NCBI GenBank assembly: GCA_947630555.1
Contig: CANRIA010000005.1
Location: 21,346-85,345, forward strand
Direction of reading: 5' to 3'
Origin: an uncultured Clostridia bacterium
GTDB taxonomy: Bacteria > Bacillota > Clostridia > Oscillospirales > Ruminococcaceae
DNA: 64,000 nucleotides
Shown: piece after piece, positions 24,860 through 33,869 of the stretch
How positions within the stretch are numbered: the first letter of the stretch is position 1
Layout: every line of letters begins with the position of its first letter
The notes under the pieces: generated by a model
Database searches by the model: none
What the model was told of the DNA's origin: nothing
What the model saw: the letters and a program-made list of their open reading frames with translations, nothing else
Made by a program: the position numbers and the translations under genes

Positions 24860-25489
24860 TCAGAGCTTTGAGTAACCGTAGCTGTTGATAAGCGCATCGA
24901 CCTTTACGCCGTTTTTGCACATGGGGCAGCTGTCGGCAGAGTAGTTCTCATACTTGGGCAGGTCGCCGGGCGTGAAAATTGAGTGCACCTCAACGTCGTG
25001 CGACTGATCGATCGCCGAGAAGATAGCCGCTATGCCTGCCAGCTGACCGTTGTAATATTTCAGGCAGTCAACCGTTCTCGAAATGGTCTTGCCCGTGGAA
25101 GCTGACGAAATAAGCACTACCACCTGCTTGCCCCATATGAGTTTCTGCGTATTATCGCGGAAAATCAGCTGGTTGTTGGCATTCAGTTCGGGGGTAACGA
25201 CCTTGATGTCAGAGCCGCTGTTTATGCCTGCGTTTGAAAGTTCTCTCGCCAAAAATGCGCCGATGACCTCGGTGCCCTCAAGGCAGATGATAGTCTCGAT
25301 ATGCGTTGAGCTGTAGCCCGATGCAAGCTCCTCGGCGGCTGCTTTTGCCATCTGAGAGCTTGTCTTTATCGAGGTCATATCGACATAATAGTTTACGTGC
25401 GAGTGGTTTGTGGCAAAGTGACCGGGTATTACGCCTATTTTAATGTTCCTGTTTTTGCGTGATGTTATTTCCTGAAGTCTGTTTTCCAT
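24860..25489 (-). CDS. Orotate phosphoribosyltransferase-like protein
   Basis: 209-residue type I phosphoribosyltransferase. The PRPP-binding loop is represented by VVVLISSASTGKTISRTVDC (about 130-150), preceded by ETIICLEGTEVIGAFLAREL. The C terminus carries a CPMC pair. The start MENRLQEITSRK is supported by AGGAGG upstream; a longer frame lacks a start signal. It has its own promoter (25529-25557) and terminator. PyrE relatives of this kind are common in Clostridia, but the true base specificity (orotate, adenine or other) is not settled by the sequence. Confidence 0.72.
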   Translation of the reverse strand: MENRLQEITSRKNRNIKIGVIPGHFATNHSHVNYYVDMTSIKTSSQMAKAAAEELASGYSSTHIETIICLEGTEVIGAFLARELSNAGINSGSDIKVVTPELNANNQLIFRDNTQKLIWGKQVVVLISSASTGKTISRTVDCLKYYNGQLAGIAAIFSAIDQSHDVEVHSIFTPGDLPKYENYSADSCPMCKNGVKVDALINSYGYSKL

Positions 25490-25528
25490 ATGGTTTATCC
25501 TCCTGTGCGAAACATAATTATTAGTAAT

Positions 25529-25557
25529 AGTATACCACTTTTTCGCCGTTTGTTCAA
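25529..25557 (-). promoter_or_regulatory. Promoter of the phosphoribosyltransferase gene
   Basis: TTGAAC (25552-25557), 17-bp spacer, TATACT (25529-25534). Confidence 0.7.
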
Positions 25558-25609
25558 TATGCAATAGTCATAAAAATTTCACCGCTTTTTTGACAAGCTG
25601 CAAAGGCTG

Positions 25610-25638
25610 TTGACGTTTTCGCAAAAAAGTATTATACT
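25610..25638 (+). promoter_or_regulatory. Promoter of the 122-residue hypothetical gene
   Basis: TTGACG (25610-25615), 17-bp spacer, TATACT (25633-25638). Confidence 0.7.
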
Positions 25639-25668
25639 ATTATAAACGAATGTAAACGGGGTGTATGC

Positions 25669-26037
25669 ATGGGCTTATTCGATATATTTAAAAAAGGCAG
25701 ACAAAACGGCAAGTGCAACAAGGTAAAAGTACCTGCCTTTGTAAAGCAAAGCGGTGTTAAGTGCAAAGAGTTCAGCTTTGAGGCGATAAAAACAGAAGTT
25801 TTAGATGCCATGGTAGAGGGCAAACCGCAGCTTATACCAACTTTTACGCCTTCAAACTACTATGCCTCAAAAGCGAGTTACCTGCTTGCAAGGGTGTATT
25901 ATCTGCCCGATTATTCAAAAATTATGATAAACATAACCTACTATGTTGCAGACCAGCCGCGGCACACTACCATATACCGCGAAATATCTTACGACATTAT
26001 GAAGAAGATCTGCGAGAGGTTCGGACAGTATATTTAA
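25669..26037 (+). CDS. Hypothetical protein, 122 residues
   Basis: Not recognised. The protein is soluble, basic at its N terminus (MGLFDIFKKGRQNGKCNKVK) and then alpha/beta in character, with a strand pair KIMINITYYVADQP and TTIYREISYDIMKKIC near the end. A GGGGTG box precedes the ATG and a good promoter lies 31 bp upstream, so expression is likely. Its stop overlaps the stop of the convergent PAP2 gene by 4 bp. No partner is suggested by context. Confidence 0.7.
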   Translation: MGLFDIFKKGRQNGKCNKVKVPAFVKQSGVKCKEFSFEAIKTEVLDAMVEGKPQLIPTFTPSNYYASKASYLLARVYYLPDYSKIMINITYYVADQPRHTTIYREISYDIMKKICERFGQYI

Positions 26038-26573
26038 GAGGCTCTGCGTTTTCTTGCATACTCAAAGATCGCATACACAAGTACCGCGCAAAGCGTGCCT
26101 ATAACAGCGCCGACTATGACGTCAGACAGCCAGTGCACTGTAAAATACACTCTTGAAAAACCTACAATAAAAGCAAATATTAAAGCTGCGATGCCTATGT
26201 TTTTCTTCTTTAGAAGTATTGACACCGCGCAGGCAAACGATGAACAGGTATGGCTGGAGGGGAACGAGTACCCCGACGGGGCGGAAATAAGCAGTTTTAT
26301 GTCATCGCGCATGATAAAGGGGCGATCGCGGCAAACTATAAATTTAAGAGCGTACTCGGAGAGCATGAACGCGCAGAAAAGCGACACTGCATACACAATG
26401 CCAAAGCGGCGAGTGGGTTTGTATATAAGCAGAAAAAGCCCTATGGCTATCCATAAAATGCCCTTCTCGGTGGCGTAGGTGACTAGTTTAAGAAGCGGTG
26501 TTAAAATGCCGTTTTGTATGCTCAGCATAAAGTCGGCGGCGGCGTTGTCTGCTTTTATTATAAAGTCGTACAT
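26034..26573 (-). CDS. PAP2-superfamily membrane phosphatase
   Basis: 179-residue integral membrane phosphatase, related to undecaprenyl-pyrophosphate and phosphatidate phosphatases. The three catalytic blocks are present: KFIVCRDRP (block 1, about 76-84), GYSFPSSHT (block 2, PSSH in place of the commoner PSGH) and SRVYFTVHWLSDVIVG (block 3, with catalytic His and Asp, about 137-152). Five to six hydrophobic helices surround them. Likely substrates are lipid pyrophosphates of envelope synthesis, inferred from family. Promoter at 26607-26635. Confidence 0.9.
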   Translation of the reverse strand: MYDFIIKADNAAADFMLSIQNGILTPLLKLVTYATEKGILWIAIGLFLLIYKPTRRFGIVYAVSLFCAFMLSEYALKFIVCRDRPFIMRDDIKLLISAPSGYSFPSSHTCSSFACAVSILLKKKNIGIAALIFAFIVGFSRVYFTVHWLSDVIVGAVIGTLCAVLVYAIFEYARKRRAS

Positions 26574-26606
26574 AAACTTTGCCTTTCGTGAATTTGTAGT
26601 ATATAT

Positions 26607-26635
26607 ATTTTAACACATACGCATTTTAATTTCAA
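26607..26635 (-). promoter_or_regulatory. Promoter of the PAP2 gene
   Basis: TTGAAA (26630-26635), 17-bp spacer, TAAAAT (26607-26612). Confidence 0.65.
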
Positions 26636-26662
26636 CAGAATTTTTTGTAAAGGGTGAAACTT

Positions 26663-28405
26663 TTGCTTAGCCTTATAAGATACCTTAAAAACAACAAAGC
26701 GCAGTCTGTTATAGCGCCGCTTTTTAAGCTTACGGAAGCTATTTTTGAGCTTTTGGTGCCGCTTATTATGGCGGACATTATAGACATAGGCGTTGCAAAT
26801 GCTGACAGCGGCTATATTTTAAAGCGCGCGGTGGTGCTGGTGGTGCTGGGCGTGCTGGGGCTTGCGTGCTCACTGACGGCGCAGTATTTTGCGGCGGTGG
26901 CGGCTTTCGGGTTTGGCACATCTCTGCGAAAAGACCTGTATAGGCACATATGCTCGCTGTCTTTCAGCGAGATAGACAAAAGCGGCACAAGCACGCTTAT
27001 AAACCGCATGATAAGCGACACCGCCTTAGCGCAGGACGGCGTGAACCGCTTTTTGCGCCTGTTTATGCGCTCACCGTTTATAGTGGTGGGTGCGCTTATA
27101 ATGTCGATGACGATAAGCGTTAAACTCACGCTGATATTTGTGGCGGCAGTGCCTGCTCTCTCGCTTGTTATATACATTATAATGCGCGCTGATCTGCCAA
27201 GATACAAGCTGATTCAGCAAAAACTTGACGGCGTTATGCTTTCGGTGCGTGAAAATCTTTCGGGCGCAAGGGTGATAAGGGCGTTCTCTGCGCAGGAGAG
27301 GGAGAAAGAGCAGTTTTACAGCAAAACGCAGTCACTTAAAAAGTCGCAGATAGAAGTGGGCAAAATAGCCGCGCTTTTAAATCCTCTTACGTATATTATA
27401 GTATATATTGCGATAATTGCGATAATCTGGCAGGGCGGCATAAGCGTGAACTTAGGCGGCATAAAGCAGGGGCAGCTTATTGCGCTTATAAGCTACATGA
27501 CGCAGATACTTTTCGCTTTGATAGCTTTTGCAGACCTGATAATATTTGTTACAAAGGGCAATGCATCGGCGGCGAGAATTTCGGATCTTTTAAGTGTTAA
27601 AGCTTCTGTAGAAGAAACTGCTTCTGCAAACGTTACGCCTATAGAAAACGCCCCTGCGGTGTGCTTTGAAAATGTAAGTTTTGCATATTCGCAGACGGAG
27701 GAAAGATCGCTGAGCGGCATAAATTTTACGCTTGATTACGGGCAGACCATGGGCATTATAGGCGGCACGGGCTCGGGCAAATCAACGCTGGTAAATTTAA
27801 TCCCTCGCTTTTATGATGCCACTGAGGGAAGTATTAAAATAGACGGCGTTGACGTTAAAGAATACCCGTTTAAACAGCTTAGAGGAAAGATAGGCATTGT
27901 GCCGCAAAAGGCTGTGCTTTTCAGCGGTACGGTGAGAAGCAATATGCAGTGGGGCAATGAAAACGCCACCGATGATGAAATTTGGCAGGCGCTTGAAACG
28001 GCGCAGGCTAAAGATTTTATAGAGCAAAAAAGCGGCAAACTTGACGAGCAGGTGCTGCAGGGCGGCAAGAATTTTTCGGGCGGACAAAAACAGCGGCTTA
28101 CCATTGCTAGGGCGCTTGTAGGCTCACCGAAAATTCTGATACTTGACGACTCTGCCTCGGCGCTCGATATGGCAACAGATGCGCTCCTTCGCCGAGCTAT
28201 AGCGCAGACGGGCAAGAACAGGGCGACTGTTATAGTATCGCAGAGGGCAAGCGCGGTAAAAAACTGCGACATTATAATGGTGCTCGATGACGGCGAATGT
28301 GTGGGTCTTGGCACGCACGAGGAGCTTATGCATACCTGCGAGGTATACGAGGAGATATGCCTCTCTCAGCTTTCCTCCGAAAAAATGGGAGGTGAGAGCG
28401 CATGA
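26663..28405 (+). CDS. ABC exporter half-transporter with degenerate nucleotide site (subunit 1)
   Basis: About 580 residues: six transmembrane helices (residues about 15-310), then an ATPase domain with Walker A GGTGSGKST (about 366), signature FSGGQKQR (about 470) and Walker B LILDDSASALD, where the catalytic Glu is Asp; the H-loop is SQRAS, lacking His. These losses mark the degenerate-site partner of a heterodimeric type IV exporter. A TTG start is favoured because AAAGGGTG lies 6 nt upstream; a GTG three codons earlier overlaps that box. The next gene starts inside its stop (ATGA). The transported compound is unknown. Confidence 0.9.
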   Translation: MLSLIRYLKNNKAQSVIAPLFKLTEAIFELLVPLIMADIIDIGVANADSGYILKRAVVLVVLGVLGLACSLTAQYFAAVAAFGFGTSLRKDLYRHICSLSFSEIDKSGTSTLINRMISDTALAQDGVNRFLRLFMRSPFIVVGALIMSMTISVKLTLIFVAAVPALSLVIYIIMRADLPRYKLIQQKLDGVMLSVRENLSGARVIRAFSAQEREKEQFYSKTQSLKKSQIEVGKIAALLNPLTYIIVYIAIIAIIWQGGISVNLGGIKQGQLIALISYMTQILFALIAFADLIIFVTKGNASAARISDLLSVKASVEETASANVTPIENAPAVCFENVSFAYSQTEERSLSGINFTLDYGQTMGIIGGTGSGKSTLVNLIPRFYDATEGSIKIDGVDVKEYPFKQLRGKIGIVPQKAVLFSGTVRSNMQWGNENATDDEIWQALETAQAKDFIEQKSGKLDEQVLQGGKNFSGGQKQRLTIARALVGSPKILILDDSASALDMATDALLRRAIAQTGKNRATVIVSQRASAVKNCDIIMVLDDGECVGLGTHEELMHTCEVYEEICLSQLSSEKMGGESA

Positions 28406-30165
28406 GCAGTGAAAAGATACCCGTAAATCAGCGGTCGGGCACTCTGAAGCGGCTTTTGAAATATGTAAGACCGCACATAGGCTTGCTGGCACTCTCGGTA
28501 GTGTGCGCGGCGGCGACGGTCATATGCACTCTGTATGCGCCGCTGCTTATAGGTGATGCGGTAGACTGCGTTGTTGACAAAGGCAACGTTGATTTTGGCA
28601 GGATAAAAGAGATAGTGCTGGTTCTTGCTGTAGTTGTGGCGTTGGGGGCTGTTCTTCAATGGGTGGCATCATACTGCTCAAACAGGGCGGCTTATTCTGT
28701 AATAAGAACGATACGCGACGAATGTTTTGCGAAGATAGAAAAACTGCCTCTTAAAACTATAGACGGCACATCACACGGTGACATAGTAAGCAGAATTATT
28801 GCAGATGCAGAAACGGTGTGTGACGGTCTTTTGCTGGGATTTTCACAGCTTTTCACGGGCATTGTAACTATTTTTGCTACGATAGGTTTTATGCTTTCTA
28901 TAGATCTGAAGATCACCGTGGTGGTAGTGCTGCTTACGCCGCTTTCGCTGTTTGTGGCAAGGTTTATTGCAGGCAGAACGTTCAGGCTGTTCAAAGACCA
29001 GACTGTGGTGCGCGGCGAAATGACGGGGTATGTAAACGAAGAACTAAGCGGCATAAAGGTGATAAAGGCGTTCTCTCGCGAGGAAAAAACGCTGGAGGGC
29101 TTTGACGACATAAACAGGCGTTACAGAAAAGTGGGCGTAAAGGCGCTGTTTTACTCATCTTTGGTAAACCCCACAACGCGCTTTATAAACGGTCTTGTGT
29201 ATGCAGGTGTAGGCATTTTTGGGGCGTTTTCGGCTATTGCAGGCGGCATAACCATAGGTCAGCTTTCATGCTTTTTAAGCTATGCAAACCAGTATACAAA
29301 GCCGTTCAACGAAATTTCGGGAGTTATTACAGAGCTGCAAAGCGCAGTTGCAGGCGCGCAGAGGCTTTTTGAAATGATAGATCTTCCTCAGCAACCGCCC
29401 GACAGTGAAAACGCTGTCACGCTTCAAAACGCTGACGGAAGGGTTGAAATTGACAATGTAAGTTTTTCATATACACCAAATCAAAAGCTTATAGAGAACT
29501 TCAATTTGTCGGTAAAGAGCGGTCAGAGGGTAGCTATCGTTGGCCCTACAGGCTGCGGAAAGACCACGCTTATAAATCTGCTGATGAGGTTTTACGACTG
29601 CGACAGCGGTGAGATACGTGTTTGCGGCATACCGATAAAAGATATAAAACTTGACAGTCTTCGCGCAAATTACGGCATGGTGCTGCAGGAAACGTGGCTG
29701 AAGACCGCTAGCGTAAAAGAAAACATTGCCTACGGCTGCCCCGATGCTGCAGATGAGGAGATAATCGCTGCTGCAAAGGCTGCACACTGCCACAGCATAA
29801 TAAAGCGCCTGCCGATGGGCTATGATACTGTGCTTAGCGACGACGGCGCACTCTCTCAAGGTGAGAAACAGCTTTTGTGCATTGCAAGGGTGATGCTTCG
29901 CCTGCCGCCTATGCTGATACTTGACGAAGCGACTTCTTCGATAGACACGCGCACCGAGATACGTATACAGCGCAATTTTGAAAAGATGATGAAGGGCAGA
30001 ACGTCTTTTATAGTGGCGCACAGGCTATCGACTATAAGAGAAGCTGACGTTATTTTAGTAATGCGTGACGGCAACATTATAGAGCAGGGAACGCACGGAG
30101 AATTGCTTGGCAGAAACGGCTTTTACGCGCAGCTTTACAACAGCCAGTTCGCTGCCGAAGAATAA
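28402..30165 (+). CDS. ABC exporter half-transporter with canonical nucleotide site (subunit 2)
   Basis: 587 residues, six-helix membrane domain plus ATPase. Walker A GPTGCGKTT (about 380), signature LSQGEKQL (about 483), Walker B LILDEATSSID (about 505) with the catalytic Glu intact, and H-loop VAHRLST. The Q in place of the first G of LSGGQ is usual for this branch. It overlaps the upstream half-transporter by 4 bp and together they form a heterodimer. An NfeD-like gene follows 18 bp later. Confidence 0.92.
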   Translation: MSSEKIPVNQRSGTLKRLLKYVRPHIGLLALSVVCAAATVICTLYAPLLIGDAVDCVVDKGNVDFGRIKEIVLVLAVVVALGAVLQWVASYCSNRAAYSVIRTIRDECFAKIEKLPLKTIDGTSHGDIVSRIIADAETVCDGLLLGFSQLFTGIVTIFATIGFMLSIDLKITVVVVLLTPLSLFVARFIAGRTFRLFKDQTVVRGEMTGYVNEELSGIKVIKAFSREEKTLEGFDDINRRYRKVGVKALFYSSLVNPTTRFINGLVYAGVGIFGAFSAIAGGITIGQLSCFLSYANQYTKPFNEISGVITELQSAVAGAQRLFEMIDLPQQPPDSENAVTLQNADGRVEIDNVSFSYTPNQKLIENFNLSVKSGQRVAIVGPTGCGKTTLINLLMRFYDCDSGEIRVCGIPIKDIKLDSLRANYGMVLQETWLKTASVKENIAYGCPDAADEEIIAAAKAAHCHSIIKRLPMGYDTVLSDDGALSQGEKQLLCIARVMLRLPPMLILDEATSSIDTRTEIRIQRNFEKMMKGRTSFIVAHRLSTIREADVILVMRDGNIIEQGTHGELLGRNGFYAQLYNSQFAAEE

Positions 30166-30183
30166 CAGAGAGGAGGGCGGCAA

Positions 30184-30738
30184 ATGCTGAAAAATTATCT
30201 TGCGCTGAGCCATTTTGAGCGTGTACTGTTGGTGATAGGGTTTTTGTCGCTCGCCGCGGCGCTTATGAATCTTCTTACAGAAAAGCTTGACCGCGCCGAC
30301 AGGGGAGTCAGGCGGCACAGCAGTTCTTCAATGAAAAACATAATCTTTATGAGCGGCATAAGCCTGTTTTCGCTGCTGACGCTTTTTCTAATATCAAAGG
30401 GCGTGGCGTGGTATATGGCATACCCTGCATCTGTGCTGGTAACGCTGTTATACGCGCTGTTGGCGGTGGTATTTTTCGGTACGCCAAAAAAGCCTAAGTT
30501 TCCTCAGCGCGACAACAGGGTGACTATCGGTCACATAGGGCTGGTGTATAAAACAGTATACCCCAACGACAGCCGCGGCTGTGTGAGCGTTGATGTTTTC
30601 GGCAGCACGTTTGACAGCTTTGCTATCTCGGCGACCGATGAAGTCATACCGATAGGCACGCGCGTGAAGGTAATTGACACCGACGGCGATCTTCTGGTAT
30701 GCTCGGCAGAGAAAGAAAAAGATGAGGATAAAAAATAA
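30184..30738 (+). CDS. NfeD-like membrane protein
   Basis: 184 residues. There are two to three hydrophobic segments (LLVIGFLSLAAALMNLL; IFMSGISLFSLLTLFLIS; AYPASVLVTLLYALLAVVFF) and then a small beta-barrel region IGHIGLVYKTVYPNDSRGC through GTRVKVIDTDGDLLVCSA, the pattern of the NfeD OB-fold. AGAGGAGG precedes the ATG. It is the last gene of the ABC operon, 18 bp after subunit 2. NfeD proteins usually accompany SPFH/flotillin genes, which are not present here, so its role with an exporter is unclear. Confidence 0.65.
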   Translation: MLKNYLALSHFERVLLVIGFLSLAAALMNLLTEKLDRADRGVRRHSSSSMKNIIFMSGISLFSLLTLFLISKGVAWYMAYPASVLVTLLYALLAVVFFGTPKKPKFPQRDNRVTIGHIGLVYKTVYPNDSRGCVSVDVFGSTFDSFAISATDEVIPIGTRVKVIDTDGDLLVCSAEKEKDEDKK

Positions 30739-30774
30739 GCTTTTTTGCTTTTGTTGATAATGCGATAAATCGTA

Positions 30775-31627
30775 ATATTTGCGCTTACGCGCAGCGCAGG
30801 AGCGCACACGTTGACCGCCTGCGAGCAGTCGGTCAAGTGCAGAAAAAATCCCTCGCCGCCATGTATGGTCGGCGGCGCACACCTTGCGGTGTGACGGGCT
30901 TTTTTCATTCACCGCCCCACGAAATTTGCCTTGCCAAAACGGAAAAGTTTTCGATCGACCCTTTTTCAAAAGGGTCGTCAGGGTCAAGGGGCGGAAGCCC
31001 ATTGTCGCCTGCGGTCGCTTGCGAACGCTACCGCAGTACGGCGAAATCCCCTACATCGTGCGCTCTGCAAGAGGTGAATTAAAAAACAGTCCGGTGGACT
31101 GTTTTTTAAGAGGGGAGGCTCTGCAAGAGAGAGCCTCCCCTTTGAGAAGAAATTAGCTTTCTTTCTGCGTTCCATTATGGAACGCCGTGCTGTATGTGAA
31201 GCTTTAGCTGGCTCATAGGCGCAAACTTTTAACAATGCTATTGCGCACGCAAGCGTGCGCAGGCAAAAGAGCTAATGTCTTTTCAAAGGAAAATCCCTCT
31301 CTTGCAGGGATTTTCCTCTTTCAAAATAGTCCACCGGACTATTTTGAAATTCACCTTTTTCGGAGCGCACTCCGTGTTTTGTGGGGCGCCGCCCCACACC
31401 CCGCAAGCCTTTTGAAAAAGGCTTGACCGAAAACTTTTAGTTTCTTGACAAGATTTTAAAATACGCGGCGTAAGCCGCACCTTAACTATTAACTATTCAC
31501 CACACTTGACCGCCTGCTTTGCAGTCGTCCAAGTGCATAAGAACCCTCTTCGAGGCTTCTTCCCATTCAATATTCACTATTCACTAATTCTGCCTCTTGC
31601 TTCTTAATTTCTTGCCTCTAATAGCGC
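30775..31627. repeat. Mosaic block with composite hairpin array copies B and C in opposite orientation
   Basis: About 850 bp without a gene. It starts with a GCGCTTACGCGCAGCGCAGG module and TTGACCGCCTGCGAGCAGTC then GGTCAA, then the minus-strand small-RNA module (30843-30905). Array copy B (30940-31200): TCGACCC/GGGTCG (30955-30977), AAAAAACAGTCC-GGT-GGACTGTTTTTT (31081-31107), GGGGAGGCTCT/AGAGCCTCCCC (31112-31140), GCGTTCCAT-T-ATGGAACGC (31167-31185). Copy C (31450 back to 31235): AAGCC/GGCTT (31405-31424), TTTCAAAATAGTCC-ACC-GGACTATTTTGAAA (31319-31349), GGAAAATCCCT/AGGGATTTTCC (31288-31316), GCGCACGC-AA-GCGTGCGC (31243-31260). Heptamers follow. Confidence 0.88.
30843..30905 (-). ncRNA. Candidate small RNA cloverleaf module, copy 3
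   Basis: Reverse-strand copy of the 2735/9565 module: GCCC, CACACC-GCAA-GGTGTG, CGCCGCC-loop-GGCGGCG, then AGGGATTTTTT. The TTGACA-18-TACTGT box of the other copies is not conserved upstream of this one, which weakens the case that it is transcribed. Confidence 0.25.
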
Positions 31628-31740
31628 AGAAAAAACGGTCTCACGCAAAATTCGTAAGACCGTTTCTAACTTCTAACATCTAACTTCTAACCTCTAGCAA
31701 CGGCGCGCACCACACACGGAACGCTCTGTTCTGTTATTTA
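31628..31740 (-). terminator. Terminator of the PAS regulator gene, plus heptad run
   Basis: AACGGTCT/AGACCGTT hairpin (31634-31664) followed on the minus strand by TTTTTTCT. TTCTAAC/TTCTAAC/ATCTAAC heptamers occupy 31664-31697 between it and the stop codon. Confidence 0.6.
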
Positions 31741-31746
31741 TTGATG

Positions 31747-33708
31747 TTAGTTTACCAGCTCTGCCAAGGTGTTTTCGCCCCAGCTGTAGTTAGTAAGATA
31801 ACTGCCCTTGAAAAGGTGCGAATACTTTTCTCGGTGGGAGAGGTAGTCGTATAGGTCGCAGCGCACTTTGTCGGTTACCAGCCTGCGCTTGCCGTTTACG
31901 GATTCCACAATGTCAGAAATGCCGTACTCTTCCAGAATATTTTTAAGCCGCAGGGCAACTTTGCGGTATCTTGCCAGCGTTACCGAGTTCACCGGCTCGT
32001 TTTCCCACAAAAAGCTTATTGCCTCCTCAGAGGAGATATAGCCGCCTTTGCGGTCTACCAGCAGCGCGAAAAGTTCCTTTGATTTTTCGTTGCGGAAGGC
32101 AATCGGCTTATCGCCTATGAAAACGTCAAAATATCCGAATGTTCTTATAAATACGCGCGGCTTTACGGTAAGTGTGCCGTTTGATGCGCTTATCGCGCTG
32201 TCATCTGCGTTGTACAGCATTACATAGCGCGGTGTGCCGTCATCTGCGGCGTGAGAGCTTACTGCTCTTATTTTGCGGCGTGTGCCTGTCGACAGGTCGG
32301 TGTAGTCAAACTCAGCCTCGCCGCTGTCGAATATCTTCACAAACTCGCTGTATGCAATTCCGCTGCGCGATACAAAGTCTTTCAAACTGCGGCTCTTTCG
32401 CGCTAGATACGCCCATTCTTCTTTGGTATAGCCGAAAAACGTGCGCACATTCTCGCTTGCATACAAAGGTCTTATGCGCGCATCTTCAATCTCAAACGCA
32501 ACAATTCCGTCGGTCATCTGCATAACAAGTTCTTTTACGTTTGCGGTAAGTTCGCTGCTGCGGCGAGAGTCGCCATTTCTTCGGCAGCAGAAAAGCCCCG
32601 AAGTTTCGTCAATTTCTACATATGTTGCAGTATAGCTTTTTTCTTCGCCGCTTGAAGACAGCGCACAAAACTCAATTTTTGGCGGCATACCGTTTTCGCC
32701 CTTTGCCCTGTGGTTGAAAATATCGGCGGCAAAGTCGCGAACCACCTGCCTGCTTTCCTCTGAAACCGCTGTGTCTATCCAGTGGGCGGCAGCCTCGGCA
32801 AGGTGCATGGGTATGTTTTGTATGTTGTTGAAAAGCGCGCTGCTCTCGCCCTCAAGGCAGGTTATAGTCTTGCTTTTAAGGTCGCACAGAAAAATTTTGT
32901 TATAGACATCTCTCAGCACGCCAAGAAGCTGCTGGCGCTCTTTCCCTTTCTGAAAATCATATCTTTCTGTAATATCGGTGCATACGGCTCTTAGCAGCTG
33001 CCTGCCGCTGTCGTCCGCGAAGCGAGATATCCAGCCCGAGAGGCGTATTCTAACGCCGTCGAACCGCAGCGCCGAAAGTTCGCTGTAAATAGCCTTGCCG
33101 CCTGCGTTTTGCGCGTGGGAGAGAATTTCGGCAAAGTGCATACGCTCCTCAACGGGTATCATAAGGTAAACATCGTTGCCCAGCAGCCGCAAAGGGTAAG
33201 GCACGCCTTCGGCATTTTCGGGCACGCGCAGAATGTGCGACATTCGCTCGTTCATGTAGATTATCTTCGGGTGCTCTTCGCAGGTCAGCGTTAAAAAGCC
33301 GCAGGGAACGCCCGTGCGCAGATAGTCAAGCTCCTCGTTTTCCTCAACGGTGGGGGTCATGTCGGTAAGTGTGCCGTATACCGCAATATCGCCGTTTTTT
33401 GAGATATAAAGCGAGACTGACTCGCTCACATGGCACACCGAGCCGTTTTTTCTCAGCATTTTCATGCGTGCGGTGCGCGGCGACTGCTTGCCGTTTGGGG
33501 TAAGGCAGCGCAAAAGTGCTAAGAATATTTCCCTGTCGTCGGGGTGGATAAGCGAAGTAAAATCAGTGCCGTCAAGCTCGCCCTCGCTGTAGCCGAGTAT
33601 CTCACAAAAACTCTCGCTGGCAAGCATTATCTGCGGCTGCGTTGGCGAGGATAGCTTGTGCGCGCCGTTAATATTATGTATAAATAATCTGTCCAAGCTG
33701 TTTTTCAT
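31747..33708 (-). CDS. PAS-domain transcription regulator with SARP/OmpR-type winged helix
   Basis: 653-residue cytosolic regulator. PAS-type sensory modules occupy about residues 20-125 (CEILGYSEGELDG, LIHPDDREIF), 130-250, 255-385 and 395-515 (VRTFFGYTKEEW). The C-terminal 110 residues are a winged-helix DNA-binding domain of the OmpR/SARP type: FIRTFGYFDVFIGDKPIAF, then KSKELFALLVDRKGGYISSEE, ending in YLTNYSWGENTLAEL, which resembles the beginning of a BTAD segment. There is no kinase or receiver domain. It is divergent from acpP, whose promoter carries four 11-bp-spaced GGAAC repeats, so it is the obvious candidate activator of the fatty-acid locus. TAGGAG box; promoter at 33750-33778. 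Confidence 0.8.
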   Translation of the reverse strand: MKNSLDRLFIHNINGAHKLSSPTQPQIMLASESFCEILGYSEGELDGTDFTSLIHPDDREIFLALLRCLTPNGKQSPRTARMKMLRKNGSVCHVSESVSLYISKNGDIAVYGTLTDMTPTVEENEELDYLRTGVPCGFLTLTCEEHPKIIYMNERMSHILRVPENAEGVPYPLRLLGNDVYLMIPVEERMHFAEILSHAQNAGGKAIYSELSALRFDGVRIRLSGWISRFADDSGRQLLRAVCTDITERYDFQKGKERQQLLGVLRDVYNKIFLCDLKSKTITCLEGESSALFNNIQNIPMHLAEAAAHWIDTAVSEESRQVVRDFAADIFNHRAKGENGMPPKIEFCALSSSGEEKSYTATYVEIDETSGLFCCRRNGDSRRSSELTANVKELVMQMTDGIVAFEIEDARIRPLYASENVRTFFGYTKEEWAYLARKSRSLKDFVSRSGIAYSEFVKIFDSGEAEFDYTDLSTGTRRKIRAVSSHAADDGTPRYVMLYNADDSAISASNGTLTVKPRVFIRTFGYFDVFIGDKPIAFRNEKSKELFALLVDRKGGYISSEEAISFLWENEPVNSVTLARYRKVALRLKNILEEYGISDIVESVNGKRRLVTDKVRCDLYDYLSHREKYSHLFKGSYLTNYSWGENTLAELVN

Positions 33709-33749
33709 AAAAAAGCTCCTATTTATATATATGTATATGCTTTTATTCT

Positions 33750-33778
33750 AACATAACATAAAACGTACAATTTGTCAA
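33750..33778 (-). promoter_or_regulatory. Promoter of the PAS/SARP-like regulator
   Basis: TTGACA (33773-33778), 17-bp spacer, TATGTT (33750-33755). Confidence 0.6.
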
Positions 33779-33869
33779 ATAAAAACGCCGCCGTGAAATA
33801 ATTTCGGGGGAATATTAACAAAAAAGTTACAAAAAATTTTCCTGATATTCATATATAGACCTGCACAAA

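Noticed and set aside
30750..30772. GATAAATCGTAATATT after the NfeD-like gene as a third copy of the mobile-element end
   Set aside because: Several mismatches to the 20-bp arm and no inverted partner nearby; too weak to claim.
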